A stretch of DNA of 57,542 nt from Bacteroidales bacterium (GCA_028277395.1 JANQGJ010000024.1:1-57542), one strand, 5' to 3'. Counted from the first letter of the stretch, positions 15,813 to 25,378 are shown. The notes: generated by a model not told the origin, from the letters alone. A program made the numbers and translations.

Positions 15813-16559
15813 ATGAAAAGCTATAAAGAAAAAATAAACATTGATAGAATACCACAGCACATTGCTATTATCATGGATGGTAACGGGCGTTGGGCAATAA
15901 AGCACGGTATGGATCGTGTCGGAGGTCATCATAAGGGAGTTGACTCTGTTAGAACCATTACTGAAGCTGCAGCAGAAATTGGTATAAAATATTTAACACT
16001 TTATACTTTTTCAACAGAAAACTGGAATCGTCCCAAAGATGAGGTTGATGCCTTAATGTCGCTGTTTGTTGAAACCATAGTTAAGGAACTGGATACATTG
16101 AATAAAAATAATATACGACTAAATGCTATAGGTGACCTGAAAAGTTTACCGCACGAGAATTATATGAAGCTCGTGGAAACAATGGGACAAACATCAGGAA
16201 ATGACAGAATGACCCTTACACTGGCGTTAAGTTACAGCTCAAGATGGGAAATTATAAATGCCGTTAAAAATATTTGTAAAGATATTGAAGAAGGCGAACT
16301 TAAAAGTACCGGTATTAGTGAAGATGTTTTTGAGAATTATCTTGCAACAAAAGGAATACCTGATCCTGAATTACTTATCAGAACAAGCGGTGAATTAAGG
16401 ATCAGTAACTATCTGTTATGGCAAATAGCATATTCAGAATTATATTTTACTGACGTAATGTGGCCTGATTTCAATGAAGAGGAATTTTTCAGGGCAATTG
16501 TTGAGTATCAGGAAAGAGAGAGACGATTTGGATTGACAAGTGAACAACTATTAAGCTAA
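15813..16559 (+). CDS. uppS: Isoprenyl transferase (undecaprenyl diphosphate synthase)
   Basis: The 248-residue cis-prenyltransferase condenses isopentenyl diphosphate onto farnesyl diphosphate to make the C55 lipid carrier for peptidoglycan and surface glycans. HIAIIMDGNGRWA (about 17-29) holds the catalytic Asp; YTFSTENWNRP and RTSGELRISNYLLWQ are conserved substrate-binding segments. ATG 15813 is chosen over 15789 because it gives the family N-terminus and avoids overlapping porG. It lies 14 bases after porG and 8 bases before bamA. Confidence 0.96.
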   Translation: MKSYKEKINIDRIPQHIAIIMDGNGRWAIKHGMDRVGGHHKGVDSVRTITEAAAEIGIKYLTLYTFSTENWNRPKDEVDALMSLFVETIVKELDTLNKNNIRLNAIGDLKSLPHENYMKLVETMGQTSGNDRMTLTLALSYSSRWEIINAVKNICKDIEEGELKSTGISEDVFENYLATKGIPDPELLIRTSGELRISNYLLWQIAYSELYFTDVMWPDFNEEEFFRAIVEYQERERRFGLTSEQLLS

Positions 16560-16567
16560 TATACTTT

Positions 16568-19213
16568 ATGGATAAAGGAATAAGTAAAGAATTAACAAGG
16601 ATCGTACTGGTAATTAGCTTTATTATATTAACTGGAAGTACTTTTGCCCAGATAAGTATCGGAAATGATTTATCAAGAATAAGTTATGATTCGCCAACAG
16701 AATATACTGTCGGTGGAATTGAGGTTGAGGGGGTTGAGTATTTGGATGAGAATGTTATTATAATGTTGTCTGATATAGAGGTTGGAAAAAGGATAAAAAT
16801 TCCTGGTGATGAGATAACAGGGGCCATCAGAAGATTATGGGAGCAGGGATTATTTGATAATATTAGTATAGTTGCTTCAGAAATTAAGGGAAATACGATT
16901 TATTTGAAGATCATTCTTCATGAGCGTCCCAGGTTGAGCAAGTTTTCATTTAGTGGAATAAGAAAAGCTGAAGCTGATGATATTCGTGAAAAAATTAACC
17001 TTAGCAGAGGCGATGTTGTAACGGACCATCTGATCATCAGAACTAAAAATATAATCAGGGATTTTTACTCAGGCAAAGGATATCTTAATAGTGAGGTACA
17101 GATCTCAGAAAAGCCCGATAAGCGAAACCTGAACTTTGTTGACCTTAGTATAAATATCAAGAAGAACAAGAAGGTTAAAATAAAAGAGATCAATATTTAT
17201 GGTACCAAGGAATTATCAATTGATGCCGTAAAAGCAAGCATGAAAGAAACAAAAGCACGTGGTGTATTCAATCCTTTGGATAGTCTCGGGCCATTTGTTG
17301 TTGATGTAGTTTCTGATATTGTAACTCTAAAGTTTAAGAACATTGGTGATGATTTTGTGAATTATTACAAAGATAACATCAGGGTAAATATTTTCAAGGG
17401 ATCGAAATACATTAAATCAAACTATAAAGACGACCTGAATAATATAATAGCCAAATACAACAAAAAAGGTTATCGGGATGCCCATATAGTTTTAGATTCG
17501 GTATATAAAATTGATAATGAAAATCTCGGAATAGATATTTATATTGATGAAGGAAATAAATATTACTTCAGGAACATAACCTGGGTGGGCAACAAAGTTT
17601 ATAACTCGTTATTCCTGAGCTCAGTTCTGGGTATTAGACCTGGTGATGTTTATAACCTTGAATTACTTGAAACCAACCTGCAATATAACCCGGCGGGATT
17701 TGATGTAAGTTCGTTGTACATGAATAATGGTTATTTGTTTTTTAATGCCACACCAGTTGAAACTTATGTTGGAAACGACAGTATTGATCTTGAAATCAGA
17801 ATTTTTGAAGGAAAGCAGGCACGTATAAAAAATGTATCAGTTAAAGGTAACACCAAAACCAATGATCATGTTGTAATTCGTGAACTCAGAACAAGACCGG
17901 GCCAGTTGTTCAGCAGGGAAGATGTAATCAGAACCACACGTGAGTTGGCAAATCTAAGGTATTTCGACCCGGAAACAATTACACCAAATATTAATCCGGA
18001 TCCGGTTGACGGTACAGTTGACATTGAATACGAGGTTGAAGAAACTTCTGCTGATCAGGTTGAGTTGTCCGGGGGATGGGGTTATGGAAGAATTATAGGG
18101 ACACTGGGATTAAGCTTTAATAATTTCTCAGTAAAAAACATTTTCAACGGAAAAGCCTGGAGACCAATACCATCAGGTGATGGTCAGAAATTATCATTAC
18201 GGTTTCAGACCTATGGAAAAGACTACTTAAGCTGGAGCGTTTCGTTTACAGAGCCCTGGCTTGGGGGTCGTAAACCAAATGCTTTAACTGTATCATATTA
18301 CCATTCAATATATTCAAACGGATTACCAACTTATGATACACTTCGTTCATCATTTGTTATAGATGGGATTACCGTGGGAATTGGTAAAAGACTTACCTGG
18401 CCTGATGACTTCTTTACTTTGTATCAAGGTATAAATATGCAATTGTACAGATTGCAGAATTATGCAACTATTTTTTACATAGGAGATGGTAATGGTACAT
18501 ATAATAACTTCAGTTATGAGATTATCTTTGGACGAAATTCAATAGATCAGCCCATATATCCGAGAAGGGGGTCTGATATTTCACTTGGACTTGAGTTAAC
18601 ACCACCTTACTCGTTGTTCTCGGATAAGGATTATACTCAAATTGGAGATAATGAAAAGTATAAATGGATTGAATACCATAAATGGAAATTTAAAGCATAC
18701 TGGTATTTCGAGTTAATGGAGAAACTTGTATTTACAACAAAATTCAGGTTTGGATACCTCGGATATTATAATAGTGACCTCGGTGTTACACCATTTGAAA
18801 GATTTTATTTAGGAGGAGATGGTTTATCGGGAACAAATAATTTTGATGGCAGGGAAATTGTTAGTATGCGAGGATATACTAATGAGTCAATAACACCGTT
18901 TTTCTATCAAAACAGAAATATAGGTGGTACAGTATATACCAGGTATACTTTGGAGCTGAGATATCCACTATCATTAAATCCCAGTTCAACAATATACGCT
19001 TTAACATTTGTTGAAGCCGGTAATTCCTGGTTAGGATCACAGGGTTTTGATCCGTTTGATATGAAAAGGGCAGCCGGATTTGGTGTAAGGGTATTTCTAC
19101 CTATGTTTGGTATGCTTGGACTTGATTGGGCTTATGGGTTTGATCCGATTTACGGAATTCCAAGTGCAAATGGCAGCCATTTCCATTTCTCACTTAATCA
19201 ATCACTCGATTAA
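16568..19213 (+). CDS. bamA: Outer membrane protein assembly factor BamA
   Basis: The 881-residue Omp85 protein folds and inserts outer-membrane beta-barrels. A signal peptide (cleavage near TFAQ, about residue 27) precedes five POTRA domains (about 45-520; GIEVEGVEYLDENVI starts the first) and a C-terminal barrel (about 525-881). The barrel has the signature region DQPIYPRRGSDISLG and ends FHFSLNQSLD; conserved VRGY/IRGF is represented by MRGYTNESITP. It is larger than enterobacterial BamA (about 810), as usual here. It is encoded with uppS before and Skp-like chaperones after, a functional outer-membrane assembly unit. Confidence 0.96.
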   Translation: MDKGISKELTRIVLVISFIILTGSTFAQISIGNDLSRISYDSPTEYTVGGIEVEGVEYLDENVIIMLSDIEVGKRIKIPGDEITGAIRRLWEQGLFDNISIVASEIKGNTIYLKIILHERPRLSKFSFSGIRKAEADDIREKINLSRGDVVTDHLIIRTKNIIRDFYSGKGYLNSEVQISEKPDKRNLNFVDLSINIKKNKKVKIKEINIYGTKELSIDAVKASMKETKARGVFNPLDSLGPFVVDVVSDIVTLKFKNIGDDFVNYYKDNIRVNIFKGSKYIKSNYKDDLNNIIAKYNKKGYRDAHIVLDSVYKIDNENLGIDIYIDEGNKYYFRNITWVGNKVYNSLFLSSVLGIRPGDVYNLELLETNLQYNPAGFDVSSLYMNNGYLFFNATPVETYVGNDSIDLEIRIFEGKQARIKNVSVKGNTKTNDHVVIRELRTRPGQLFSREDVIRTTRELANLRYFDPETITPNINPDPVDGTVDIEYEVEETSADQVELSGGWGYGRIIGTLGLSFNNFSVKNIFNGKAWRPIPSGDGQKLSLRFQTYGKDYLSWSVSFTEPWLGGRKPNALTVSYYHSIYSNGLPTYDTLRSSFVIDGITVGIGKRLTWPDDFFTLYQGINMQLYRLQNYATIFYIGDGNGTYNNFSYEIIFGRNSIDQPIYPRRGSDISLGLELTPPYSLFSDKDYTQIGDNEKYKWIEYHKWKFKAYWYFELMEKLVFTTKFRFGYLGYYNSDLGVTPFERFYLGGDGLSGTNNFDGREIVSMRGYTNESITPFFYQNRNIGGTVYTRYTLELRYPLSLNPSSTIYALTFVEAGNSWLGSQGFDPFDMKRAAGFGVRVFLPMFGMLGLDWAYGFDPIYGIPSANGSHFHFSLNQSLD

Positions 19214-19261
19214 TCTTGGCAATGTTTTTGCTTTATATGGATAAAAATAAATTCATTAATC

Positions 19262-19840
19262 ATGAAAAATTCAATCGCTAATTATGTTTTAACTCTGCTT
19301 ATTGCAGTAGCTATGTTTGCCGGTATAACTGCAAACGGTCAATCTCAGAAATATGCATATGTTGATACTCAATATATTCTGGATAATATACCTGAGTTTC
19401 AGGATGCTCAGGATGAGCTGGATGAGTATTCCAAAAAATGGCAAAAAGAAATTGAAAGTACATATGCTAAAGTAAGTGAAATGTATCAGAAGTACCAGGC
19501 AGAAGCCGTATTGTTACCTGAGGATGTAAAGCATAAAAGAGAGGAAGAGATCGTTAATAAGGAAAAAGAAGTTAAGGAACTACAGAGAAAATACTTCGGT
19601 GCTGAAGGTGAACTCTATAAAAAACGTCAGGAACTTGTTCAGCCAATACAGGAGAAAGTTTATAATGCTATTGAAACTATAGCAGCAACCAATAATTATT
19701 CATTTGTTTTTGACAAGGCAGGAGGTATGACATTGCTTTATGGTAATCCAAAATATGATATTAGTGATGATGTGTTGGACGAAGTTGGTAATGTTATGCA
19801 AACAGTAAAAAGAGATAGCAGAACCAGGGGGGATAATTAA
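19262..19840 (+). CDS. OmpH/Skp-family periplasmic chaperone (first copy)
   Basis: The 192-residue product has a signal peptide (cleavage near ANGQ) and the OmpH domain: KYAYVDTQYILDNIPEFQDAQDEL, a long charged coiled coil (about 50-125), then YSFVFDKAGGMTLLYGNP. Skp-like trimers hold unfolded outer-membrane proteins in the periplasm for BamA. It starts 48 bases after bamA and probably belongs to that transcript. It differs from the second copy by a longer C-terminal tail (DISDDVLDEV to the end). Confidence 0.92.
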   Translation: MKNSIANYVLTLLIAVAMFAGITANGQSQKYAYVDTQYILDNIPEFQDAQDELDEYSKKWQKEIESTYAKVSEMYQKYQAEAVLLPEDVKHKREEEIVNKEKEVKELQRKYFGAEGELYKKRQELVQPIQEKVYNAIETIAATNNYSFVFDKAGGMTLLYGNPKYDISDDVLDEVGNVMQTVKRDSRTRGDN

Positions 19841-19969
19841 TATTTCATTCTTCCTGTTAGGGCTATATCTGTTTTAATACGAGCCTATTGTAACCTGATT
19901 GTTCAGGTGTAAACTCTGCAACATTTGTTAATATTTCTTAATAATCAAATACATTAGATATAAATGTAG

Positions 19970-19997
19970 TTGTATTCCTGTTTTTTATTTAAGTTTG
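19970..19997 (+). promoter_or_regulatory. Promoter of the second OmpH gene
   Basis: TTG at 19970-19972 and TAAGTTTG at 19990-19997, with 17 bases between, match the -33 and -7 boxes. The start near 20004 gives a long leader of about 135 bases. Confidence 0.6.
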
Positions 19998-20139
19998 CAA
20001 CCCTGAAATTGAATGTATTTAACCACATTATTTAAGAAATGAGGAAGCTGGCCAATTCGACTTTTATTTTCGATAATTAAGAAGTGAGAGTTACAGGTTA
20101 GAATAATCGGATCGAATTATTAAAAAATAAAATTAACAG

Positions 20140-20658
20140 ATGAAATCATTTAGAAAAGTAATTGCATTATTATCTCTTGTTATTCTGATATCAGGAATGG
20201 GATATGCTCAAACAGGAGCAAAGTTTGGGTATATTGATTCGAATGAGATATTAACACTAATGCCCGAAACCGATTCGCTACAAAAAGAGCTTAAAGCTTA
20301 TGCTGATTACCTTGATGAACAAATGTCAACTATGGCTATGGAATATCAGTCAAAAGTTACAGATTATCAGGATAATGTAGCTACAATGTCTGATCTTATC
20401 AGGCAAACAAAAGAAAAAGAAATTACAGACCTGCAAAACAGAATTCAGGCTTTTCAGCAATCTGCAGATCAGGATCTGGGGGCAAAACAAGCTGAATTGT
20501 TTAATCCATTGATAGAGAAAGTAAAAGCTGCTATTACTGAAGTTGCACGCGAAAATAACTACAACTACATATTTGATGTTGGAACCGGTGCACTTGTGTT
20601 TTATGAAACAGGTGATAACATTCTGCCACTCGTGAAAACAAAATTAGGAATAGAATAG
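20140..20658 (+). CDS. OmpH/Skp-family periplasmic chaperone (second copy)
   Basis: The 172-residue product has a signal peptide (MKSFRKVIALLSLVILISGMGYA) and the OmpH domain (KFGYIDSNEILTLMPETDSL, coiled coil of about 55-120, NYNYIFDVGTGALVFYE). It is a paralogue of the upstream gene but is separated from it by 299 bases containing its own promoter, so the two can be expressed separately. A strong terminator follows 17 bases after the stop. It probably also chaperones outer-membrane proteins; specialised clients are possible. Confidence 0.92.
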   Translation: MKSFRKVIALLSLVILISGMGYAQTGAKFGYIDSNEILTLMPETDSLQKELKAYADYLDEQMSTMAMEYQSKVTDYQDNVATMSDLIRQTKEKEITDLQNRIQAFQQSADQDLGAKQAELFNPLIEKVKAAITEVARENNYNYIFDVGTGALVFYETGDNILPLVKTKLGIE

Positions 20659-20674
20659 ATCAACTAATTATATG

Positions 20675-20710
20675 AAGCCCCGATTGGTAGAAACCTTTCG
20701 GGGTTTTTTT
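20675..20710 (+). terminator. Terminator of the porG-uppS-bamA-ompH block
   Basis: GCCCCGA pairs with TCGGGGT across a 12-base loop and is followed by seven T residues. Confidence 0.85.
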
Positions 20711-20878
20711 GTTTAATTTATTTGAGCCAAAACTCCTGTATAATTGTTTTTACTGTATACGGGAATATCAAACATAAGCAATATATAAACTAAATTGTAT
20801 TCATTTTAACAGGTAAAATTTGTTCGTTTTCAAGTACAAATGAAACATGCTTCCACGTTCATGTATTATCATTATAGC

Positions 20879-20886
20879 TACTTTTG
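20879..20886 (+). promoter_or_regulatory. -7 element for the lipid acyltransferase genes
   Basis: TACTTTTG matches TAnnTTTG, 22 bases before the ATG at 20909. Confidence 0.55.
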
Positions 20887-20908
20887 TAGTAATTATTAGA
20901 GTATAAAA

Positions 20909-21775
20909 ATGACAGTTAAATCAAATACAGAAGAACCGGAATACCTGAGTATTGAGAAGGTTCTGTCAGATAAAAGTCCGATACTTGGGAAATTACTTCC
21001 GGGATTTGTAGTTAATTATCTGAAAAAAATAATTCACCAGGACAGACTAAATTTGTATATGAGGAAGTTTGGACATCTAACCGGGGTGGATTTTATTGAT
21101 GCCGTTCTTAAAGAAATGAATACAAAGCTTGATATCTCGGGAATTGAAAATGTACCTGTTAAGGAGAGATGTCTTGTAGCTTCAAATCACCCGTTAGGAG
21201 GCCTTGACGGATTAGCACTAATGCTGGCTGTTGGGAGAATAAGAAAAGATTTGCTTTTCCCGGTTAATGATATATTATTAAATATTGAAAATCTCAAACC
21301 ACTGTTTATTCCCATAAACAAACATGGTAGCAATGTTCAGAATATAAAAATACTGAATGACACATTTGCTGCCGATAATATTATCTGTTATTTTCCTTTT
21401 GGACTGGTTTCCAGAAAAAAGAAAGGACAGGTAAGGGATCTGTTGTGGAAAAGTACTTTTATAACTAAGTCAATAAAGTATAAAAGAGATATTATACCAA
21501 CTCATATTGATGGACGAAATACGAATTTCTTTTATAATCTGTCGAACTTTCGTAAGGCGATAGGAATAAAAGCAAATATTGAAATGTTGTTTCTTGTTGA
21601 TGAATTTTATAAAAAAGAGAATACGACACTGAAGATAACTTTCGGGCCTAAAATACCATACCAGATATTTGATAAAAGGTTTACAAAGTATGAATGGTCG
21701 GAAATGCTCAGACAGTATTCATACATGCTGGGCGATGGATTCATAGAACCGTTCCATCCTGATATTTTTAGTTAA
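20909..21775 (+). CDS. glsA: Lysophospholipid-acyltransferase-family enzyme, GlsA-like
   Basis: The 288-residue protein has the acyltransferase block ASNHPLGGLDGLALM (about 91-105) with an NH...D catalytic pair (H then five residues then D, one longer than the usual HX4D), and FPFGLVSRKKKG (about 166-177) as the phosphate/acceptor motif. This is the PlsC-like fold. Directly downstream is an OlsB-like GNAT acyltransferase. In Bacteroides such a pair (GlsA and GlsB) makes glycine lipids, GlsA adding the O-linked acyl chain. I assign glsA from domain type and neighbour, not from alignment; ornithine-lipid synthesis is the alternative. Confidence 0.72.
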   Translation: MTVKSNTEEPEYLSIEKVLSDKSPILGKLLPGFVVNYLKKIIHQDRLNLYMRKFGHLTGVDFIDAVLKEMNTKLDISGIENVPVKERCLVASNHPLGGLDGLALMLAVGRIRKDLLFPVNDILLNIENLKPLFIPINKHGSNVQNIKILNDTFAADNIICYFPFGLVSRKKKGQVRDLLWKSTFITKSIKYKRDIIPTHIDGRNTNFFYNLSNFRKAIGIKANIEMLFLVDEFYKKENTTLKITFGPKIPYQIFDKRFTKYEWSEMLRQYSYMLGDGFIEPFHPDIFS

Positions 21776-21848
21776 TTTTTATTGTTATAAATATTATTAT
21801 AAATTTGGATAGAAATCCACGAATATTTGTGCCATTAATCAAAGAAAA

Positions 21849-22781
21849 ATGAAAACTATTATACCTCCCGTTGATAAAAAACTACTTGAGAACGATCTGA
21901 AATCTACAAATTTTCTAAGAAATACTAATAACGGGAACAATGAAATCTACCTTGTAACAGATAGTGATGCACCTAATGTAATCCGTGAAATAGGCAGATT
22001 GAGAGAAGTTACTTTCAGGGACGCCGGAGGAGGAACAGGAAAGGAAATTGATCTTGATTCGTATGATAGTGGAGAATACGCTTTTAAACAACTTGTACTG
22101 TGGGACCCCAGAGAGAAAGAGATAATTGGAGGATACAGATATATACATTGTAACGATCTGGAAATTGAAAAGGACAAAACAGTTATTTCACCAACAGCAA
22201 GCCTGTTCAAATATTCCGATAAGTTTATTAAAGAGTATTTTCCTTACACAATTGAGCTGGGAAGATCATTTGTGCAACCAATGTACCAGCCAACATTCAA
22301 TCTTAGGCGAGGACTTTATGCGCTGGATAACCTGTGGGATGGTATTGGAGCAGTAATTGTAGATAACAAAAATATCAGGTACATGTTTGGAAAGGTAACA
22401 ATGTACACACATTTTGATACTTTAGCCAGGGATATGATATTGTTTTTTCTTAAGAAGTATTTTCCTGACAATGAAAAATTGATTTATCCGATAAATCCTT
22501 TAAAGATAGAAACATCAAAAAAGATCCTAAATAATATATTTACAGGTTGTAACTACGACGAAGATTATAAAATCCTGATTCAAAAAGTTCGAAAACTGGG
22601 AGAAAATGTTCCACCTCTGGTTAATGCATATATGAACCTGTCAGCAACCATGAAAACGTTTGGAACTGCTGTAAATCATCATTTTGGTGGTGTTGAGGAA
22701 ACAGGAATACTTGTAACCGTTGAAGATATATTTCCAGGTAAAAAAGATCGCCATCTTACATCATATCAAAAAGAAAACTAA
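21849..22781 (+). CDS. glsB: GNAT-type N-acyltransferase, GlsB/OlsB-like
   Basis: The 310-residue GNAT-superfamily protein is of the OlsB/'hemolysin-like' type. REVTFRDAGGGTGKEIDLDSYD and the core TIELGRSFVQPMYQ, with GGYRYIHC before it, are typical of acyl-ACP-dependent N-acyltransferases. It would acylate the amino group of glycine (GlsB) or ornithine (OlsB) with a 3-hydroxy fatty acid, the first step of the aminolipid pathway. It lies 73 bases after the GlsA-like gene and 11 bases before engB. The substrate choice is inferred from the phylum. Confidence 0.75.
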   Translation: MKTIIPPVDKKLLENDLKSTNFLRNTNNGNNEIYLVTDSDAPNVIREIGRLREVTFRDAGGGTGKEIDLDSYDSGEYAFKQLVLWDPREKEIIGGYRYIHCNDLEIEKDKTVISPTASLFKYSDKFIKEYFPYTIELGRSFVQPMYQPTFNLRRGLYALDNLWDGIGAVIVDNKNIRYMFGKVTMYTHFDTLARDMILFFLKKYFPDNEKLIYPINPLKIETSKKILNNIFTGCNYDEDYKILIQKVRKLGENVPPLVNAYMNLSATMKTFGTAVNHHFGGVEETGILVTVEDIFPGKKDRHLTSYQKEN

Positions 22782-22792
22782 ATATCCGGAAA

Positions 22793-23395
22793 ATGAAGAT
22801 AATCAGTGCTGATTTTGCCAAAAGCTCATCAGATATTTCGCAGTGTCCTCCGGCAGATAAACCGGAGTATGCATTTATTGGAAGATCTAACGTAGGAAAG
22901 TCTTCATTAATAAACATGCTAACGGGCAGGAAGAAGCTGGCAAAAATTTCTTCAACTCCCGGTAAAACGATATTAATCAATCATTTCGTAATAAATAAAC
23001 TCTGGTACCTGGTTGATTTACCAGGTTACGGTTTCGCAAAACGTTCTAAAACAGAACGCTTCAAATGGGAGAAGATGATCAGGAAATATATTCTCAACAG
23101 ACGAAATCTGCTTACATTGTTCCTCCTTATTGATATCCGTCTGGTGCCACAACAGATTGACCTGGAATTCATTGAATGGTTAGGGATGTCGAATATACCT
23201 TTTGTAATAATTTTCACTAAATCCGACAAGTTAAAACCAAACCAGGTTACTGGTAATCTGGAAAGGTATAAGGAAAAACTATTACAAACCTGGGATGAGT
23301 TACCTGAAACAATTGTTACATCATCTCCAACTGGTCTTGGACGCGAAGATTTCCTAAGCTACATCGATAAAACAAACAAGATATTTATCAAATAG
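22793..23395 (+). CDS. engB: Ribosome-biogenesis GTP-binding protein EngB/YsxC
   Basis: The 200-residue TRAFAC GTPase has G1 GRSNVGKSS (about 31-39), the switch TPGKT, G3 DLPGYGFAKRSK (about 75-86), G4 TKSDKL and the SSPTGLG G5 region. It is needed for late 50S assembly. Length and motifs are complete. It lies 11 bases after the GlsB-like gene, probably on one transcript. Its stop is only 3 bases from the stop of the convergent biotin-carrier gene, leaving no room for a terminator. Confidence 0.95.
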   Translation: MKIISADFAKSSSDISQCPPADKPEYAFIGRSNVGKSSLINMLTGRKKLAKISSTPGKTILINHFVINKLWYLVDLPGYGFAKRSKTERFKWEKMIRKYILNRRNLLTLFLLIDIRLVPQQIDLEFIEWLGMSNIPFVIIFTKSDKLKPNQVTGNLERYKEKLLQTWDELPETIVTSSPTGLGREDFLSYIDKTNKIFIK

Positions 23396-23398
23396 AGA

Positions 23399-23725
23399 TT
23401 ACTCAATGATCTCAAAAAGAAGTTGGTTTTTTGATACAACTTCAGTTTCTTTCACATGAAGTTTCAGTTCTCCATCCATAGGAGCAATTACACTGTTCAT
23501 CATTTTCATAGCTTCCAGTATAAGGATAATATCTCCCTCTTTTACTCTGCGTTTATTCTTTACGAATAGCTCTTTGATAGTTCCCGGTATAAAAGCACGG
23601 ATTTTTGAAGGATCGTGTTCTTCGTACCGTTTTCTTCTCTTGTACCTGTCGGTAAGGAGAGTTTTATATTTAACTCCATCAACTTCAATGGAACTAAATC
23701 TTGGTTTTTTTTCTTCTGTTGCCAT
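23399..23725 (-). CDS. Biotin carboxyl carrier protein
   Basis: The 108-residue protein ends with a biotinyl/lipoyl domain (about 42-108). LEAMKMMNSV holds the biotin-accepting Lys, preceded by AFIPGTIKELFV. The N-terminal 40 residues (SSIEVDGVKYKTLLTDRYKRRKRY) are basic and lack the Ala/Pro-rich linker of decarboxylase carriers. It carries CO2-biotin between a biotin carboxylase and the carboxyltransferase encoded 11 bases upstream. The carboxylase subunit is not in this window, so it must come from elsewhere. Confidence 0.92.
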   Translation of the reverse strand: MATEEKKPRFSSIEVDGVKYKTLLTDRYKRRKRYEEHDPSKIRAFIPGTIKELFVKNKRRVKEGDIILILEAMKMMNSVIAPMDGELKLHVKETEVVSKNQLLFEIIE

Positions 23726-23736
23726 AGTAATCCTTT

Positions 23737-25284
23737 TTAAAACGGTGGAACACCATGTTTTTTAGCAGGAAGCTGAACCTTTTTATCCTTTGAAATATCG
23801 AGGGCATGAATCAGCATCTTCCTGGTTTCATTTGGTTCAATAACAGCATCAACATAGCCATAAGCTGCTGCAACATAAGGATTAGCAAATTTAGATTTGT
23901 ACTCCGCTACTTTTTCTTTTCGCATTTCATCAGGATTTTCCGCTGTCATAATTTCTTTACGGAAAATAATATTTGAAGCTCCTTCAGGTCCCATTACAGC
24001 TATTTCTGCAGTAGGCCAGGCGAATACAAAGTCTGCTCTGAGGTGATGTGAACACATTGCAATATATCCTCCGCCATAAGCTTTTCTTGTAATAAGGGTT
24101 ATCTTCGGTACTGTTGCCTCAGAATATGCATAAAGCAATTTGGCACCATGTCGTATTACTCCTGCATGTTCCTGATCAACACCTGGTAAATATCCCGGCA
24201 GGTCAACTAAGGTAAAGAGCGGGATATTAAATGAATCGCAGTAGCGAACAAACCGGGCAGCTTTATCTGATGAATCCACATCAAGAACACCTGCAAGGAA
24301 AAGGGGTTGATTAGCCACAACACCAACTGTTTCACCATTTACTCTTGCAAATCCGATTGTTATGTTTTTTGCAAACAATTCCTGGATTTCAAAAAACTCC
24401 GAATCATCAGCAATGGCTTTTATCAGATCCCTGACATCATAAGGTTGTTTGGCATCTGATGGCATAACTGTATCTATCTTGTATCGCCTTGTTTTAGGTG
24501 ATTTTTTCGGAAAGTTCTTGGCTTTATTAATGTTATTCCATGGAATAAAGCTTACAAGTTGTTTTATCTGGCTAAAGCATTCTTCTTCACTTTCTGCGTA
24601 GAAGTGCGCATTTCCTGTATCCTCACAATGTACTTTTGCACCGCCCAGAGCCTCCATTGATATTTCCTCACCAAGTACAGTTTTTATTACCTCAGGACCG
24701 GTTATAAACATCTTTGTGATTTTTTCGACAGTAAATACAAAGTCTGTCAGAGCAGGTGAATAAACAGCTCCTCCGGCACATGGACCTAGTATTACTGAAA
24801 TTTGTGGAATTACACCGGAGGCAAGTGTGTTACGGAAGAATATTTCACCATAACCTGCAAGTGAGTTAACACCCTCCTGGATTCTAGCACCACCTGAATC
24901 ATTTATTCCTATCAAAGGAACTTTCAGTTTAAGTGCATGGTCCATTATCTTCGTTATCTTTTTTGCGTGCATCCAGCCAAGTGATCCACCAGCCACAGTA
25001 AAGTCCTGTGCGTATATACAAACAGGATTTCCGCTAATGGTTCCGGTTCCGGTAATTACACCATCTCCTGGTAAGTACTTCTTATTCATATCGAAGTCCT
25101 TAGCAGCATGTTCAACGAATAAATCATACTCATGGAACGATTTTGGATCGAGAAGTGCAATTATTCTTTCTCTTGCAGTAAGTTTACCAATTGCTTTCTG
25201 CTTTTCAATAGCTTTTTCTCCACCGCCTTTTAAAGCAGTGCGCATGCGTTTCTTTAGATCTATTGATTTTTCTTTGATGCCCAT
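23737..25284 (-). CDS. Acyl-CoA carboxylase carboxyltransferase subunit (PccB/MmdA type)
   Basis: The 515-residue carboxyltransferase has both crotonase-like halves, with motifs such as GKLTARERI, GSLGWMHAKKI, NDSGGARIQEGV, and in the C-terminal half LVDLPGYLPGVDQEH and AYGGGYIAM. It moves carboxyl between biotin and an acyl-CoA, most likely propionyl/methylmalonyl-CoA. I start it at ATG 25284 (MGIKEKS), the family N-terminus, not 25347, which adds 21 unrelated residues. It forms an operon with the carrier gene. Without adjacent decarboxylase beta or gamma subunits, carboxylase and decarboxylase roles cannot be separated. Confidence 0.92.
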   Translation of the reverse strand: MGIKEKSIDLKKRMRTALKGGGEKAIEKQKAIGKLTARERIIALLDPKSFHEYDLFVEHAAKDFDMNKKYLPGDGVITGTGTISGNPVCIYAQDFTVAGGSLGWMHAKKITKIMDHALKLKVPLIGINDSGGARIQEGVNSLAGYGEIFFRNTLASGVIPQISVILGPCAGGAVYSPALTDFVFTVEKITKMFITGPEVIKTVLGEEISMEALGGAKVHCEDTGNAHFYAESEEECFSQIKQLVSFIPWNNINKAKNFPKKSPKTRRYKIDTVMPSDAKQPYDVRDLIKAIADDSEFFEIQELFAKNITIGFARVNGETVGVVANQPLFLAGVLDVDSSDKAARFVRYCDSFNIPLFTLVDLPGYLPGVDQEHAGVIRHGAKLLYAYSEATVPKITLITRKAYGGGYIAMCSHHLRADFVFAWPTAEIAVMGPEGASNIIFRKEIMTAENPDEMRKEKVAEYKSKFANPYVAAAYGYVDAVIEPNETRKMLIHALDISKDKKVQLPAKKHGVPPF

Positions 25285-25370
25285 ATCATTTAGTTTTGGG
25301 TGAACAAAAAAAGAGATAAGTTTAAGCCAACTGACTTTTTTCTTCATTGAAAAACTTATCTCTGCGGTTG

Positions 25371-25378
25371 CAAAAGTA
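25371..25378 (-). promoter_or_regulatory. -7 element for the carboxyltransferase operon
   Basis: The minus strand reads TACTTTTG, an exact TAnnTTTG match. It is 87 bases from ATG 25284 and 24 from the alternative 25347. Confidence 0.5.
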
